Assembly: GCF_022832385.1 (NCBI RefSeq)
Contig: NZ_JALHLE010000024.1
Coordinates: forward strand, 54,834-118,833
Source of the DNA: Novosphingobium album (ex Hu et al. 2023)
GTDB taxonomy: Bacteria > Pseudomonadota > Alphaproteobacteria > Sphingomonadales > Sphingomonadaceae
Length of the DNA stretch: 64,000 nucleotides
Direction: 5' to 3'
Below the pieces are notes generated by a model. It searched no databases. It was not told where the DNA came from and was given only the letters and a program-made list of their open reading frames with translations. This document shows positions 56,781 through 64,000 of the stretch, piece by piece; position 1 is the stretch's first letter, and each line of letters opens with the position of its first letter. The position numbers were made by a program, and so were the translations under genes.

Positions 56781-57473
56781 CTAAAGGCCGCGCCAGATTT
56801 TCAGACTGGCCTTGTCTGACGGTCCGAATTGGGCCCGGCTGCAGCGCCTGGGCATGAAGTCCTTTCCGTAGCAAAGCCGCACTTCGCGCAGCCATCCGGT
56901 GCGGCTGAGGTCCACGCCGACATATTCGGGCTTCCAGGCAGGATTGCTGGTCACGAACGCCTTGCGCAGGTCACCCACGGTGAGGTCTTTGCGGCGCGAG
57001 AGCAGATCGGCATCGGGCCAGCGGACCGAGCGCCACAGGATGGCGGAGACGTTGAAGTATTTCTCGGGCTTGCCGGTCATGCAGGTGCCGTGCTTGAGCC
57101 ATTCGTGCACCAGCAGGCCGGTCGACGGCGTCATGCACAAGTTGCGCCGCACAACTTCTTGCGAAGGTAAAGGTGCGCTGGCGCACCATTGCGGGGCTGG
57201 TCCGCCCAGCGCTTCGGGCCAGAGACCGTGGAGAATGAATCCGAAACGCCCGTTGCGGCGGGAGCACTGCATGGAGCGGGTATCGCCGCTGGTCTTGCAG
57301 TAGTCGGGAGACCAGCTTGCCGCGAGTGTATAGCCGGTGACCGGCAGCTTGCGCACCGGGCCGTCCGGTGCAACCGGGCGGATGGGCGTGATGCTGTGCG
57401 GCAGGGTGCATTGATAAGCCTGCGCCATGACCGGGGCAGGCAGCAGGGCCAGCAGGATGGCCGCAATTCTCAC
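56781..57473 (-). CDS. RNase T2 family ribonuclease
   Basis: A 230-residue exported RNase. Signal peptide (18 residues, ending VMAQ). Both catalytic segments are intact: FGFILHGLWPEA (CAS I, His82) and LVHEWLKHGTCM (CAS II, His124, Glu125, Lys128, His129); several paired cysteines fit disulfides. The start is GTG at 57473, overlapping the nadC stop (GTGA). Confidence 0.9.
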   Translation of the reverse strand: MRIAAILLALLPAPVMAQAYQCTLPHSITPIRPVAPDGPVRKLPVTGYTLAASWSPDYCKTSGDTRSMQCSRRNGRFGFILHGLWPEALGGPAPQWCASAPLPSQEVVRRNLCMTPSTGLLVHEWLKHGTCMTGKPEKYFNVSAILWRSVRWPDADLLSRRKDLTVGDLRKAFVTSNPAWKPEYVGVDLSRTGWLREVRLCYGKDFMPRRCSRAQFGPSDKASLKIWRGL

Positions 57474-58330
57474 AACGGTGTGAAATCCAGTCCGATGTCT
57501 GCGGCCGGCGCGCTCTGGGTCAGGCGACCGACCGAGACGTAAGTGACACCAGTGGCGGCGATGGGGCCGATGGTCGAGAGGTTCACCCCGCCGGAAGCTT
57601 CGGTGGGTACGCGTCCGGCGACCAGCGCCACGGCTTCGCGCAGCATGTCCGGGCCCATGTTGTCGAGCAGCAGGTGGTGTGCTCCGGCCGCGATGGCCGG
57701 TTCGATCTGTTCGAGGTGGTCGACCTCGCAAATGATCTGCGCCACGCCTGCGGCCTTGGCGCGGGCTACGGCGGCGCCGACACCTCCGGCGACAAGCACA
57801 TGGTTGTCCTTGATCATTGCAGCGTCCCACAAGCCCATGCGGTGGTTCTGCGCGCCGCCCATGCGGGTTGCGTACTTTTCGAGGTGACGCAAGCCCGGGG
57901 TTGTCTTGCGCGTATCGAGCAGGGTTGCGTGGCCGTTCATGGCATCGACGTATTCGCGGGTCATCGTTGCGATGCCGGACAGGTGCTGCACAGTGTTGAG
58001 CGCGGAGCGCTCCGCTGTCAACATCGCGCGGGCATTTCCGGTCAGGCGCATCAGGTCTGCACCGGGCTCGACGCGTGCACCTTCTGGGACGAGAATTTCG
58101 ATCTCCATGGCAGGGTCGAGCTTGCGAAAAAAGGCCGCCGCTATCGGCAGGCCTGCCACTGTGATGGCGTCGCGCGAATCCATCACGCCGGAAAACCGGG
58201 CATCCGCGTCGATCACGCTTTCCGAAGTGACGTCATGACCGCCGCCGGTAAGGCCCACGCCGAGATCCTCGGCCAGGGTGGCATCTATGAAGGCGGCCAG
58301 ATCGAAGCCGGGAATGGAGAATGCGTTCAT
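57470..58330 (-). CDS. nadC: Nicotinate-nucleotide pyrophosphorylase (carboxylating)
   Basis: A 286-residue quinolinate phosphoribosyltransferase of NAD synthesis. Motifs: TLAEDLGVG near the start, NTVQHLSGIATMT, LLDTRKTTPGLRHLEKYA, GGAQNHRMGLWD, MIKDNH and EASGGVNLSTI. nadA and nadB are not adjacent. Translationally coupled to RNase T2. Confidence 0.95.
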   Translation of the reverse strand: MNAFSIPGFDLAAFIDATLAEDLGVGLTGGGHDVTSESVIDADARFSGVMDSRDAITVAGLPIAAAFFRKLDPAMEIEILVPEGARVEPGADLMRLTGNARAMLTAERSALNTVQHLSGIATMTREYVDAMNGHATLLDTRKTTPGLRHLEKYATRMGGAQNHRMGLWDAAMIKDNHVLVAGGVGAAVARAKAAGVAQIICEVDHLEQIEPAIAAGAHHLLLDNMGPDMLREAVALVAGRVPTEASGGVNLSTIGPIAATGVTYVSVGRLTQSAPAADIGLDFTPL

Positions 58331-58433
58331 GGGCTGGCTCTCTTGCGCATCGGGGGGCGAATGTCGAGTGGTGCGCGAATGGGCCGAAGATGCGTGATTG
58401 CCGAAAGGCCGCTGAATCGTTAGCTTTTGTGCA

Positions 58434-59807
58434 ATGCACCCAGAATTGCTTCACGCGGCCGAAGACCCGCAAGCCGAACGCGCCAGGCCGTGGTACGCCC
58501 ACACCTATACGCAAGTGCTCATCGCCATCGTGGCTGGGGCAATGCTGGGGTATTTCAGCCCGGCGACGGGAGAGGGCTTCAAGCCGCTCGGCGATGGTTT
58601 CGTCCACCTCGTGAAGATGATCATTGCGCCGGTGATCTTCCTGTCGATCGTCACCGGCATTGCCGGGATGCGCGATCTCGGCTCGGTCGGCCGCGTGGCG
58701 GCCAAGGCCTTTGGTTATTTCTTCACCTTTTCAACGCTGGCGCTGTTCGTTGGGCTGATCGTTGCCAACGTGGTGCAGCCGGGCGCGGGGCTCAACATCG
58801 ATCCGGCCTCGCTCGATGCGTCGAAAGTCGCGGGTTATGCCGCCAAGGCGCATGAGAATACCGTGGTCGGCTTCCTTCTCGGCGTGATCCCCGAAAGCCT
58901 GCTGTCCGCGCTCACCGACGGCAACATCCTGCAAACGCTGTTCGTGGCGATCCTCTTTGGCGTGGCGCTGCCACTGATCGGACCGCGCGGTGAACGCATC
59001 ATTGCCGCGCTGGAAGATCTGTCACTGGTGGTCTTCCGGATTGTTGCCATCGTGATGAAAGCGGCGCCGCTGGGTGCGTTTGGCGCCATGGCCTACACAA
59101 TCGGCAAGCACGGCGTGGAGTCGCTGGCAAATCTCGTGTTTCTGGTCGGCACGTTCTATTTCACCTCGATCCTGTTCGTGGTGGTCGTGCTCGGCGCGGT
59201 TTCGCTTTGGGCGGGCTTCTCGATCTTCCGCCTGATTGCCTATCTCAAGGCCGAGCTGCTGCTGGTGCTGGGCACCTCATCGTCAGAGAGCGCGCTGCCG
59301 CTGCTGATCGAGAAGATGGAGCGGGCCGGCTGTTCGCGTCCGGTCGCCGGTCTGGTGATCCCGACCGGCTATTCGTTCAATCTCGACGGAACCAATATCT
59401 ACATGACGCTGGCGGCGCTGTTCATCGCGCAGGCCTGCAACGTGGATCTCTCGCTGGGCGAGCAGCTGCTGTTGCTCGGCGTGGCCATGCTGTCGTCGAA
59501 GGGCGCGGCCGGCGTGACGGGGGCGGGCTTCGTGACGCTTGCCGCCACGCTCTCGATCGTGCCGTCGGTGCCGGTAGCGGGCATGACACTGATTCTGGGC
59601 GTGGACCGTTTCATGAGCGAATGTCGCGCACTCACCAACTTCATCGGCAATGCCGTGGCATCCGTCGTGGTCTCGCGCTGGGAAGGCCAGCTTGATCATG
59701 CGCGGCTCAAGGCTGCGCTGTCGGGGACCCTGCCGGAAGAGCCCCTGGCTGTTGCCCAGACGACTGCCAATTCTGCCCCGGATGCTGGCGAGGCCGTAGT
59801 TTCGTAG
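58434..59807 (+). CDS. dctA: C4-dicarboxylate:cation symporter DctA
   Basis: A 457-residue DAACS-family transporter for succinate, fumarate and malate. Eight or so helices and the reentrant loops: [33 protein letters not shown] (Ser-rich hairpin), [17 protein letters not shown] and [14 protein letters not shown]. The next gene, on the other strand, is malic enzyme. Confidence 0.93.
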   Translation: MHPELLHAAEDPQAERARPWYAHTYTQVLIAIVAGAMLGYFSPATGEGFKPLGDGFVHLVKMIIAPVIFLSIVTGIAGMRDLGSVGRVAAKAFGYFFTFSTLALFVGLIVANVVQPGAGLNIDPASLDASKVAGYAAKAHENTVVGFLLGVIPESLLSALTDGNILQTLFVAILFGVALPLIGPRGERIIAALEDLSLVVFRIVAIVMKAAPLGAFGAMAYTIGKHGVESLANLVFLVGTFYFTSILFVVVVLGAVSLWAGFSIFRLIAYLKAELLLVLGTSSSESALPLLIEKMERAGCSRPVAGLVIPTGYSFNLDGTNIYMTLAALFIAQACNVDLSLGEQLLLLGVAMLSSKGAAGVTGAGFVTLAATLSIVPSVPVAGMTLILGVDRFMSECRALTNFIGNAVASVVVSRWEGQLDHARLKAALSGTLPEEPLAVAQTTANSAPDAGEAVVS

Positions 59808-59813
59808 ATTTGC

Positions 59814-59842
59814 GGGCGGTGCCGGCATGGCCGGCGCCGCCC
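59814..59842. terminator. GC-rich convergent stem-loop
   Basis: A 13-bp stem (59814-59826 with 59830-59842) with one G-U pair closes a 3-nt loop between the convergent dctA and maeB ends. No T-run, so termination may need Rho. Confidence 0.5.
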
Positions 59843-59849
59843 AGCAGCA

Positions 59850-62111
59850 TCAGCCCATAATGCCTGCTGCCGCGAGCACGGCGCTCGTCAGCACGTCCGG
59901 TGCGATCGCCGTCATCGGCACCACCTGCACCGGCTTTTCCATGCCGAGCAGCATCGGGCCGATATTCGTCGCGCCGCCCATCTCGCGCAGCAGCTTGGCC
60001 GAGATATTGGCCGACTGCAGACCGGGCATGATCAGCACGTTCGCTGGCGCAGACAAGCGGCAGAACGGATAGAGCGCCATGATCTTGGGATTGAGCGCGG
60101 CGTCGGGGGCCATGTCCCCTTCATATTCGAAGCCGGGGTTCTGCTCGTCGAGGATGTGGACGGCACCACGGATGGTGTCGAGCCACTTGCCGGACGGGTT
60201 GCCGAAGGTCGAATAGCTGAGGAAGGCGACCCGTGGCTCGTGGCCCAGCTTGCGGGCCACGGCAGCTGTCTCGGTGGCGATGACCGCCAGTTCCTCGGCG
60301 CTCGGGCGTTCGTTGATCGTGGTATCGGCCAGGAACACAGTGTGCGTCTTGCCGACCAGCATGTGGATGCCGAAAGGCAGCTTGCCTTCGGCCGGATCGA
60401 GCACCCGGCGCACTTCCTTCATCGATTGTGCGAACGGGCGGGTCATTCCGGTGATCATCGCATCGCCCACGCCCAGCTTGAGCAGACCGGCCGCAAAGAC
60501 GTTGCGATCGGTATTGCACATGCGCTGGACGTCGCGCTGGAGGAAACCACGGCGCTTGAGGCGCTCATAGAGCATCTCCACCATCGGTGCGACGTACTCG
60601 GATACCGCGGCATTCTCGATGTGGTAGCTTTCAGGATCAGAGACCCCGAGTTCGGCCATCAGGTCTTGAATATGTTGCGTGCGGCCGACCAGGATCGGTT
60701 CGCCATAGCCGAATTCGCGGTACTGGATGGCGGCACGCAGCACCACTTCGTGATCGGCTTCGGCGAAAATCAACCGCTTCGGGTTCGCCTTGACCTGCGC
60801 GTAGACGTTGCTGAGCACCGACGTAGTGGGATTGAGGCGCGCTTTGAGCTCATGGCGGTAGGCGTCGAAATCCTCGATGTGCTTGCGCGCCACGCCCGAA
60901 TCCATCGCCGCCTTGGCGACGGCGGAGGGCACGACTTCCATCAAGCGAGGATCGAATGGAGCCGGGATGATGTATTCGCGGCCGAACTGCTGGGTCTCAC
61001 CGTAGGCGGCAGCCACTTCCTCGGGCACTTGCTGGCGGGCGAGCTCGGCGATGGCACGGGCAGCGGCGATCTTCATTTCCTCGTTGATCGCGGTAGCGTG
61101 GACATCCAGCGCGCCGCGGAAGATGAAGGGGAAGCCCAGCACGTTGTTGACCTGGTTCGGATAGTCCGATCGGCCCGTGGCGACGATGGCGTCAGGTCGC
61201 ACTTCCTTGACTTCGGGCGGAGTGATTTCCGGGTCCGGATTGGCCATTGCGAAGATGATCGGCTCGGGCGCCATGCCCTTGACCATGTCCTGCGTGACGG
61301 CGCCCTTGGCCGAAAGGCCCAGGAACACATCTGCGCCCTGCAGCGCCTCTGCCAGCGTGCGCTTGTCGGTCATGACCGCGTGGGCGGACTTGAACTGGTC
61401 GACGTTTTCGCGGCCGGGATAGATCACGCCGCGCGTGTCGCAGACGAGCACGTTATCGTGTTTCACGCCGACGGACTTGATCAGCGAGGTGCAGGCCAGC
61501 GCCGAGGCACCGGCGCCGTTCACCACGACCTTGATGTCCTCCAGCTTGCGGCCGGTCAGGTGGCAGGCGTTGATCAGGCCGGCCGCCGCGATGATCGCGG
61601 TGCCGTGCTGGTCGTCGTGCATGACCGGGATCTTCATCCGCTCGCGCAGGGTCTGCTCGATGATGAAGCACTCGGGTGCCTTGATGTCCTCGAGATTGAT
61701 GCCGCCGAAGCTCGGCTCCATCATCGCGATCGCTTCGATGAGCGCTTCGACGTTCTCGCTGGCGAGCTCGATGTCAATGGAATCGACGTCGGCGAAGCGC
61801 TTGAACAGCACCGCCTTGCCTTCCATCACCGGCTTCGAGGCCAGCGCGCCGAGATTGCCCATGCCCAGGATCGCAGTGCCGTTGGAGATCACCGCAACAA
61901 GGTTCCCCTTGGCCGTGTAGTTGTAGGCAAGGGCCGGATCGTCGGCGATCGCCTGCACAGGAACAGCCACGCCGGGAGAATAGGCAAGCGAAAGATCGCG
62001 CTGGGTCGCCATGGGCTTGCTGGCGATGATCTCGATCTTACCCGGACGGATCGTCTCGTGGTAGAACAGCGCTTCGCGCTCGGTGAACTGAACCTTGCTT
62101 TTCTCGGACAA
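59850..62111 (-). CDS. maeB: NADP-dependent malic enzyme with phosphotransacetylase-like domain
   Basis: A 753-residue MaeB. The malic-enzyme part (1-430) has [49 protein letters not shown] and [10 protein letters not shown]. The C-terminal 320 residues are the PTA-like domain, used for acetyl-CoA control rather than catalysis: [36 protein letters not shown]. It makes pyruvate from malate. Converges on dctA. Confidence 0.95.
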   Translation of the reverse strand: MSEKSKVQFTEREALFYHETIRPGKIEIIASKPMATQRDLSLAYSPGVAVPVQAIADDPALAYNYTAKGNLVAVISNGTAILGMGNLGALASKPVMEGKAVLFKRFADVDSIDIELASENVEALIEAIAMMEPSFGGINLEDIKAPECFIIEQTLRERMKIPVMHDDQHGTAIIAAAGLINACHLTGRKLEDIKVVVNGAGASALACTSLIKSVGVKHDNVLVCDTRGVIYPGRENVDQFKSAHAVMTDKRTLAEALQGADVFLGLSAKGAVTQDMVKGMAPEPIIFAMANPDPEITPPEVKEVRPDAIVATGRSDYPNQVNNVLGFPFIFRGALDVHATAINEEMKIAAARAIAELARQQVPEEVAAAYGETQQFGREYIIPAPFDPRLMEVVPSAVAKAAMDSGVARKHIEDFDAYRHELKARLNPTTSVLSNVYAQVKANPKRLIFAEADHEVVLRAAIQYREFGYGEPILVGRTQHIQDLMAELGVSDPESYHIENAAVSEYVAPMVEMLYERLKRRGFLQRDVQRMCNTDRNVFAAGLLKLGVGDAMITGMTRPFAQSMKEVRRVLDPAEGKLPFGIHMLVGKTHTVFLADTTINERPSAEELAVIATETAAVARKLGHEPRVAFLSYSTFGNPSGKWLDTIRGAVHILDEQNPGFEYEGDMAPDAALNPKIMALYPFCRLSAPANVLIMPGLQSANISAKLLREMGGATNIGPMLLGMEKPVQVVPMTAIAPDVLTSAVLAAAGIMG

Positions 62112-62226
62112 GTAATTTCTCCCCGGCTTCGTCCGAGCCCCTAACGGATGTTGGCGTCACGCGATAGGGGAAAGGATCGAATGCTACGCTTCACAAAAGC
62201 AGAAACGGGGCGCTAACGCTGGCGCC

Positions 62227-64000
62227 ATGAGTGGAGCTTCAAGCAGCCAGGGCGTGACCCCGATGATGGCCCAGTACCTCGCCTTGCGTGAGGAAGCTGG
62301 CGATTGCCTGTTGTTCTACCGCATGGGCGACTTCTTCGAACTGTTCTTCGAAGATGCCAGGAAGGCTGCCGCGATTCTGGATATCGCGCTCACGACGCGT
62401 GGCGAGCACAATGGAGTGCCGATCCCGATGTGCGGTGTGCCGGTGCATGCGGCTGAAGGGTACCTTGCCCGTCTGATCAAGGCCGGTTGCCGCGTCGCCA
62501 TCGCCGAACAGACCGAAACGCCGGCCGAGGCCAAAAAGCGTGGCGGCTCGAAGGCATTGGTGGCGCGCGGCATCGTGCGGTTCGTCACCGCAGGAACGCT
62601 GACCGAGGAAGCACTGCTCGAGCCGCGCCGGGCCAATGTTCTGGCGGCGGCCTGTGCGATGCGGGGGCTGGTGGGCATCGCGGCCTGCGACATCTCGACC
62701 GGGCAGATGGAGCTTGAGGAATGCGCGCCAGACCGTCTCGGCGCTACACTCGCGCGTCTGGGCGCTCGCGAACTGGTGGTGCCCGATGGCTGGGAACTGG
62801 CGCCGGAAGAGGCTATTGCCCGTTCGGGTCACGAATTTTCCTCGGAAGGCGGCGAGGAGCGGCTCAAACTTATCCACGGCGTGACCACACTGGATGGCTT
62901 CGGCACTTTCACGCGGCCAATGCTGGCGGCCGCTTGCGGGTTGATTGCCTATCTGGACCATGTCGGTCGCGGGAACCTGCCCTTGCTGCTGCCGCCGCAA
63001 GCACGAGCGGGCGAGGCTACCCTTGCGATGGACGAGGCGACGCGGGCCAGTCTGGAGATTCTCGAATCCTCGCAAGGCGGGCGCAAGGGCAGCCTGATTG
63101 ACGCCATCGACCGCTGCGTGACCGGCGCGGGCGCGCGCCAGCTCGCAGAGGATCTTGCGGCACCGCTGACGGATCGTGCTGCGATTGCCGAGCGGCTGGA
63201 ACTGGTGGAGTGGCTCCACGACGATGCCTTGCTGCGCGAGGATTTGCGGACAGCCCTGCGGGCCCTGCCCGACGTCGGGCGCGCGCTGGGCCGCGTCGTT
63301 GCGGGCAGGGGCAGTCCGCGCGACCTCGGCCAGTTGCGCGATGGCCTCTCCGGTGCGCGCACGGTGGCTGACCGGCTGGCGCGGCGTGACGGCCTGCCGT
63401 TTCTGCTGGAAGTCCTGCTGCCCGAGCTGGGCGGCCATGGCGCTCTGGTTGACCATTTCGAGCGCGCGCTTGTGCCCTCTCCGCCGACCGAGCGCGGGCA
63501 AGGGGGCTATATCGCCAGCGGCTATGATGCCGCGCTTGACGAGCTGCGTGTGATGTCAGGCAATGCGCGCCGCGCCATCGCCGCGCTCGAGACGAAGTAC
63601 CGCGAGGAAACCGGCGTCGCGGCGCTCAAGATCAAGCACAACAATGTGCTCGGCTACTTCATCGAAGTGCCTCAGCGCCATGCCGACAAGCTGATGGAGC
63701 CGGATAGCGGTTTCTCTCACCGTCAGACGATGGCGGGGGCCATGCGCTTCAATGCGCTGGCGCTGCACGAGGAAGCCAGCCGCATTACCGAAGCGGGCGC
63801 GCACGCACTGGCGGCCGAAGAAGCCCACTTCGAGGAACTGGTCGCCGAGGCCGTGGCGGCACGGCGGCAGATCGCCCGGACGGCTGCCGCGCTGGCCCGC
63901 ATCGACGTTGCCGCCGGGCAGGCCGAGCGGGCCGCCGAGGGCGGCTGGACGCGCCCGCAGGTGGTCGAAGGGCTGTCGCTGGAAATCGAGGGCGGCAGGC
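62227..64000 (+). CDS. mutS: DNA mismatch repair protein MutS (5' part, cut by window)
   Basis: An open frame from the ATG at 62227 to the window edge (591 complete codons). Domain I includes YRMGDFFELFFEDA, where the FFE triplet is the mismatch-reading Phe-x-Glu. Connector, lever (GYDAALDELRVM, LGYFIEVPQRHADKL) and clamp domains follow; the ATPase Walker A lies beyond 64000. A 115-nt gap separates it from the divergent maeB; no clear Shine-Dalgarno seen. Confidence 0.95.
   Translation, partial: MSGASSSQGVTPMMAQYLALREEAGDCLLFYRMGDFFELFFEDARKAAAILDIALTTRGEHNGVPIPMCGVPVHAAEGYLARLIKAGCRVAIAEQTETPAEAKKRGGSKALVARGIVRFVTAGTLTEEALLEPRRANVLAAACAMRGLVGIAACDISTGQMELEECAPDRLGATLARLGARELVVPDGWELAPEEAIARSGHEFSSEGGEERLKLIHGVTTLDGFGTFTRPMLAAACGLIAYLDHVGRGNLPLLLPPQARAGEATLAMDEATRASLEILESSQGGRKGSLIDAIDRCVTGAGARQLAEDLAAPLTDRAAIAERLELVEWLHDDALLREDLRTALRALPDVGRALGRVVAGRGSPRDLGQLRDGLSGARTVADRLARRDGLPFLLEVLLPELGGHGALVDHFERALVPSPPTERGQGGYIASGYDAALDELRVMSGNARRAIAALETKYREETGVAALKIKHNNVLGYFIEVPQRHADKLMEPDSGFSHRQTMAGAMRFNALALHEEASRITEAGAHALAAEEAHFEELVAEAVAARRQIARTAAALARIDVAAGQAERAAEGGWTRPQVVEGLSLEIEGGR

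Noticed and set aside
60156..62144. 662-codon open frame opposite maeB
   Set aside because: MaeB is full length with all motifs; the opposite frame shows no domains and only codon-mirror composition.

Overview
The window is high-GC, densely packed bacterial chromosome with no rRNA or tRNA genes, insertion sequences, phage genes or CRISPR arrays. Gene content points to an alphaproteobacterium of the order Sphingomonadales, probably Novosphingobium-like: PopZ, TrcR/DUF1013, DUF1491, DUF2093, DUF1192, an UrcA-family protein, a Suv3-type helicase next to S4, fdxA and carD, and a hemE/PPDK-regulator pair flanking an AT-rich gap. The genus is inference; the order is fairly secure.

Layout. 0.1-2.0 kb: PadR/HAAS/DUF2807-type operon with palindromic operator candidates. 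2.0-6.9 kb (mostly minus): phosphoesterase, lipid kinase and small membrane protein; then UrcA; then a LytS/LytTR-type two-component pair. 6.9-14.2 kb: class I fumarase, a PCMT-like protein with TolC and PopZ, thioesterase, 2Fe-2S ferredoxin, CBS protein, ErpA and exonuclease III. 14.2-20.7 kb (minus): SleB-type hydrolase, DUF1491, thioesterase, PtsN, HPF, then dnaQ-coaE-aroE-maf-PPDK regulator, tightly packed. 20.7-21.06 kb: the probable chromosomal replication origin. 21.06-25.1 kb (plus): hemE, hemJ, a small secreted protein, rho and a TerC-family protein. Genes diverge from the gap on both sides, as expected for leading-strand orientation.

25-42.6 kb: glycine-zipper protein, free-Met-sulfoxide reductase, PQQ-type sugar dehydrogenase, DUF815 ATPase, TsaC, lipoprotein, carD, fdxA, S4 protein, Suv3-like helicase, M23 peptidase, hemB, a GNAT gene followed by a truncated GNAT remnant, gamma-carbonic anhydrase-like protein, DUF167, DUF1275, truncated haemoglobin and ClpA. 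42.7-50.9 kb: DUF1192, quinone oxidoreductase, GST, TrcR, an unknown internally duplicated protein, lipoproteins, adenosine kinase, a DEDDh exonuclease and a helix-turn-helix regulator. 50.9-64 kb: purD head-to-head with xseA, DUF2093, a second M23 peptidase, phytase-like protein, rpmB, tadA, RNase T2, nadC, dctA, the malic enzyme maeB, and the 5' part of mutS, cut by the window edge.

Functional themes are chromosome replication and cell-cycle organisation (oriC, PopZ, TrcR, DnaQ, MutS, XseA, Xth), haem synthesis (HemE, HemJ, HemB), Fe-S handling (ErpA, two ferredoxins), envelope remodelling (two M23 peptidases, SleB-type hydrolase, TolC) and C4-dicarboxylate metabolism (DctA, MaeB, fumarase). 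I found no convincing new multi-gene system. The most informative items are the origin, an 8-bp palindrome array before a lipoprotein gene, an internally duplicated unknown protein, a truncated GNAT, a coding-like stretch without a normal start, and very compact gene junctions.
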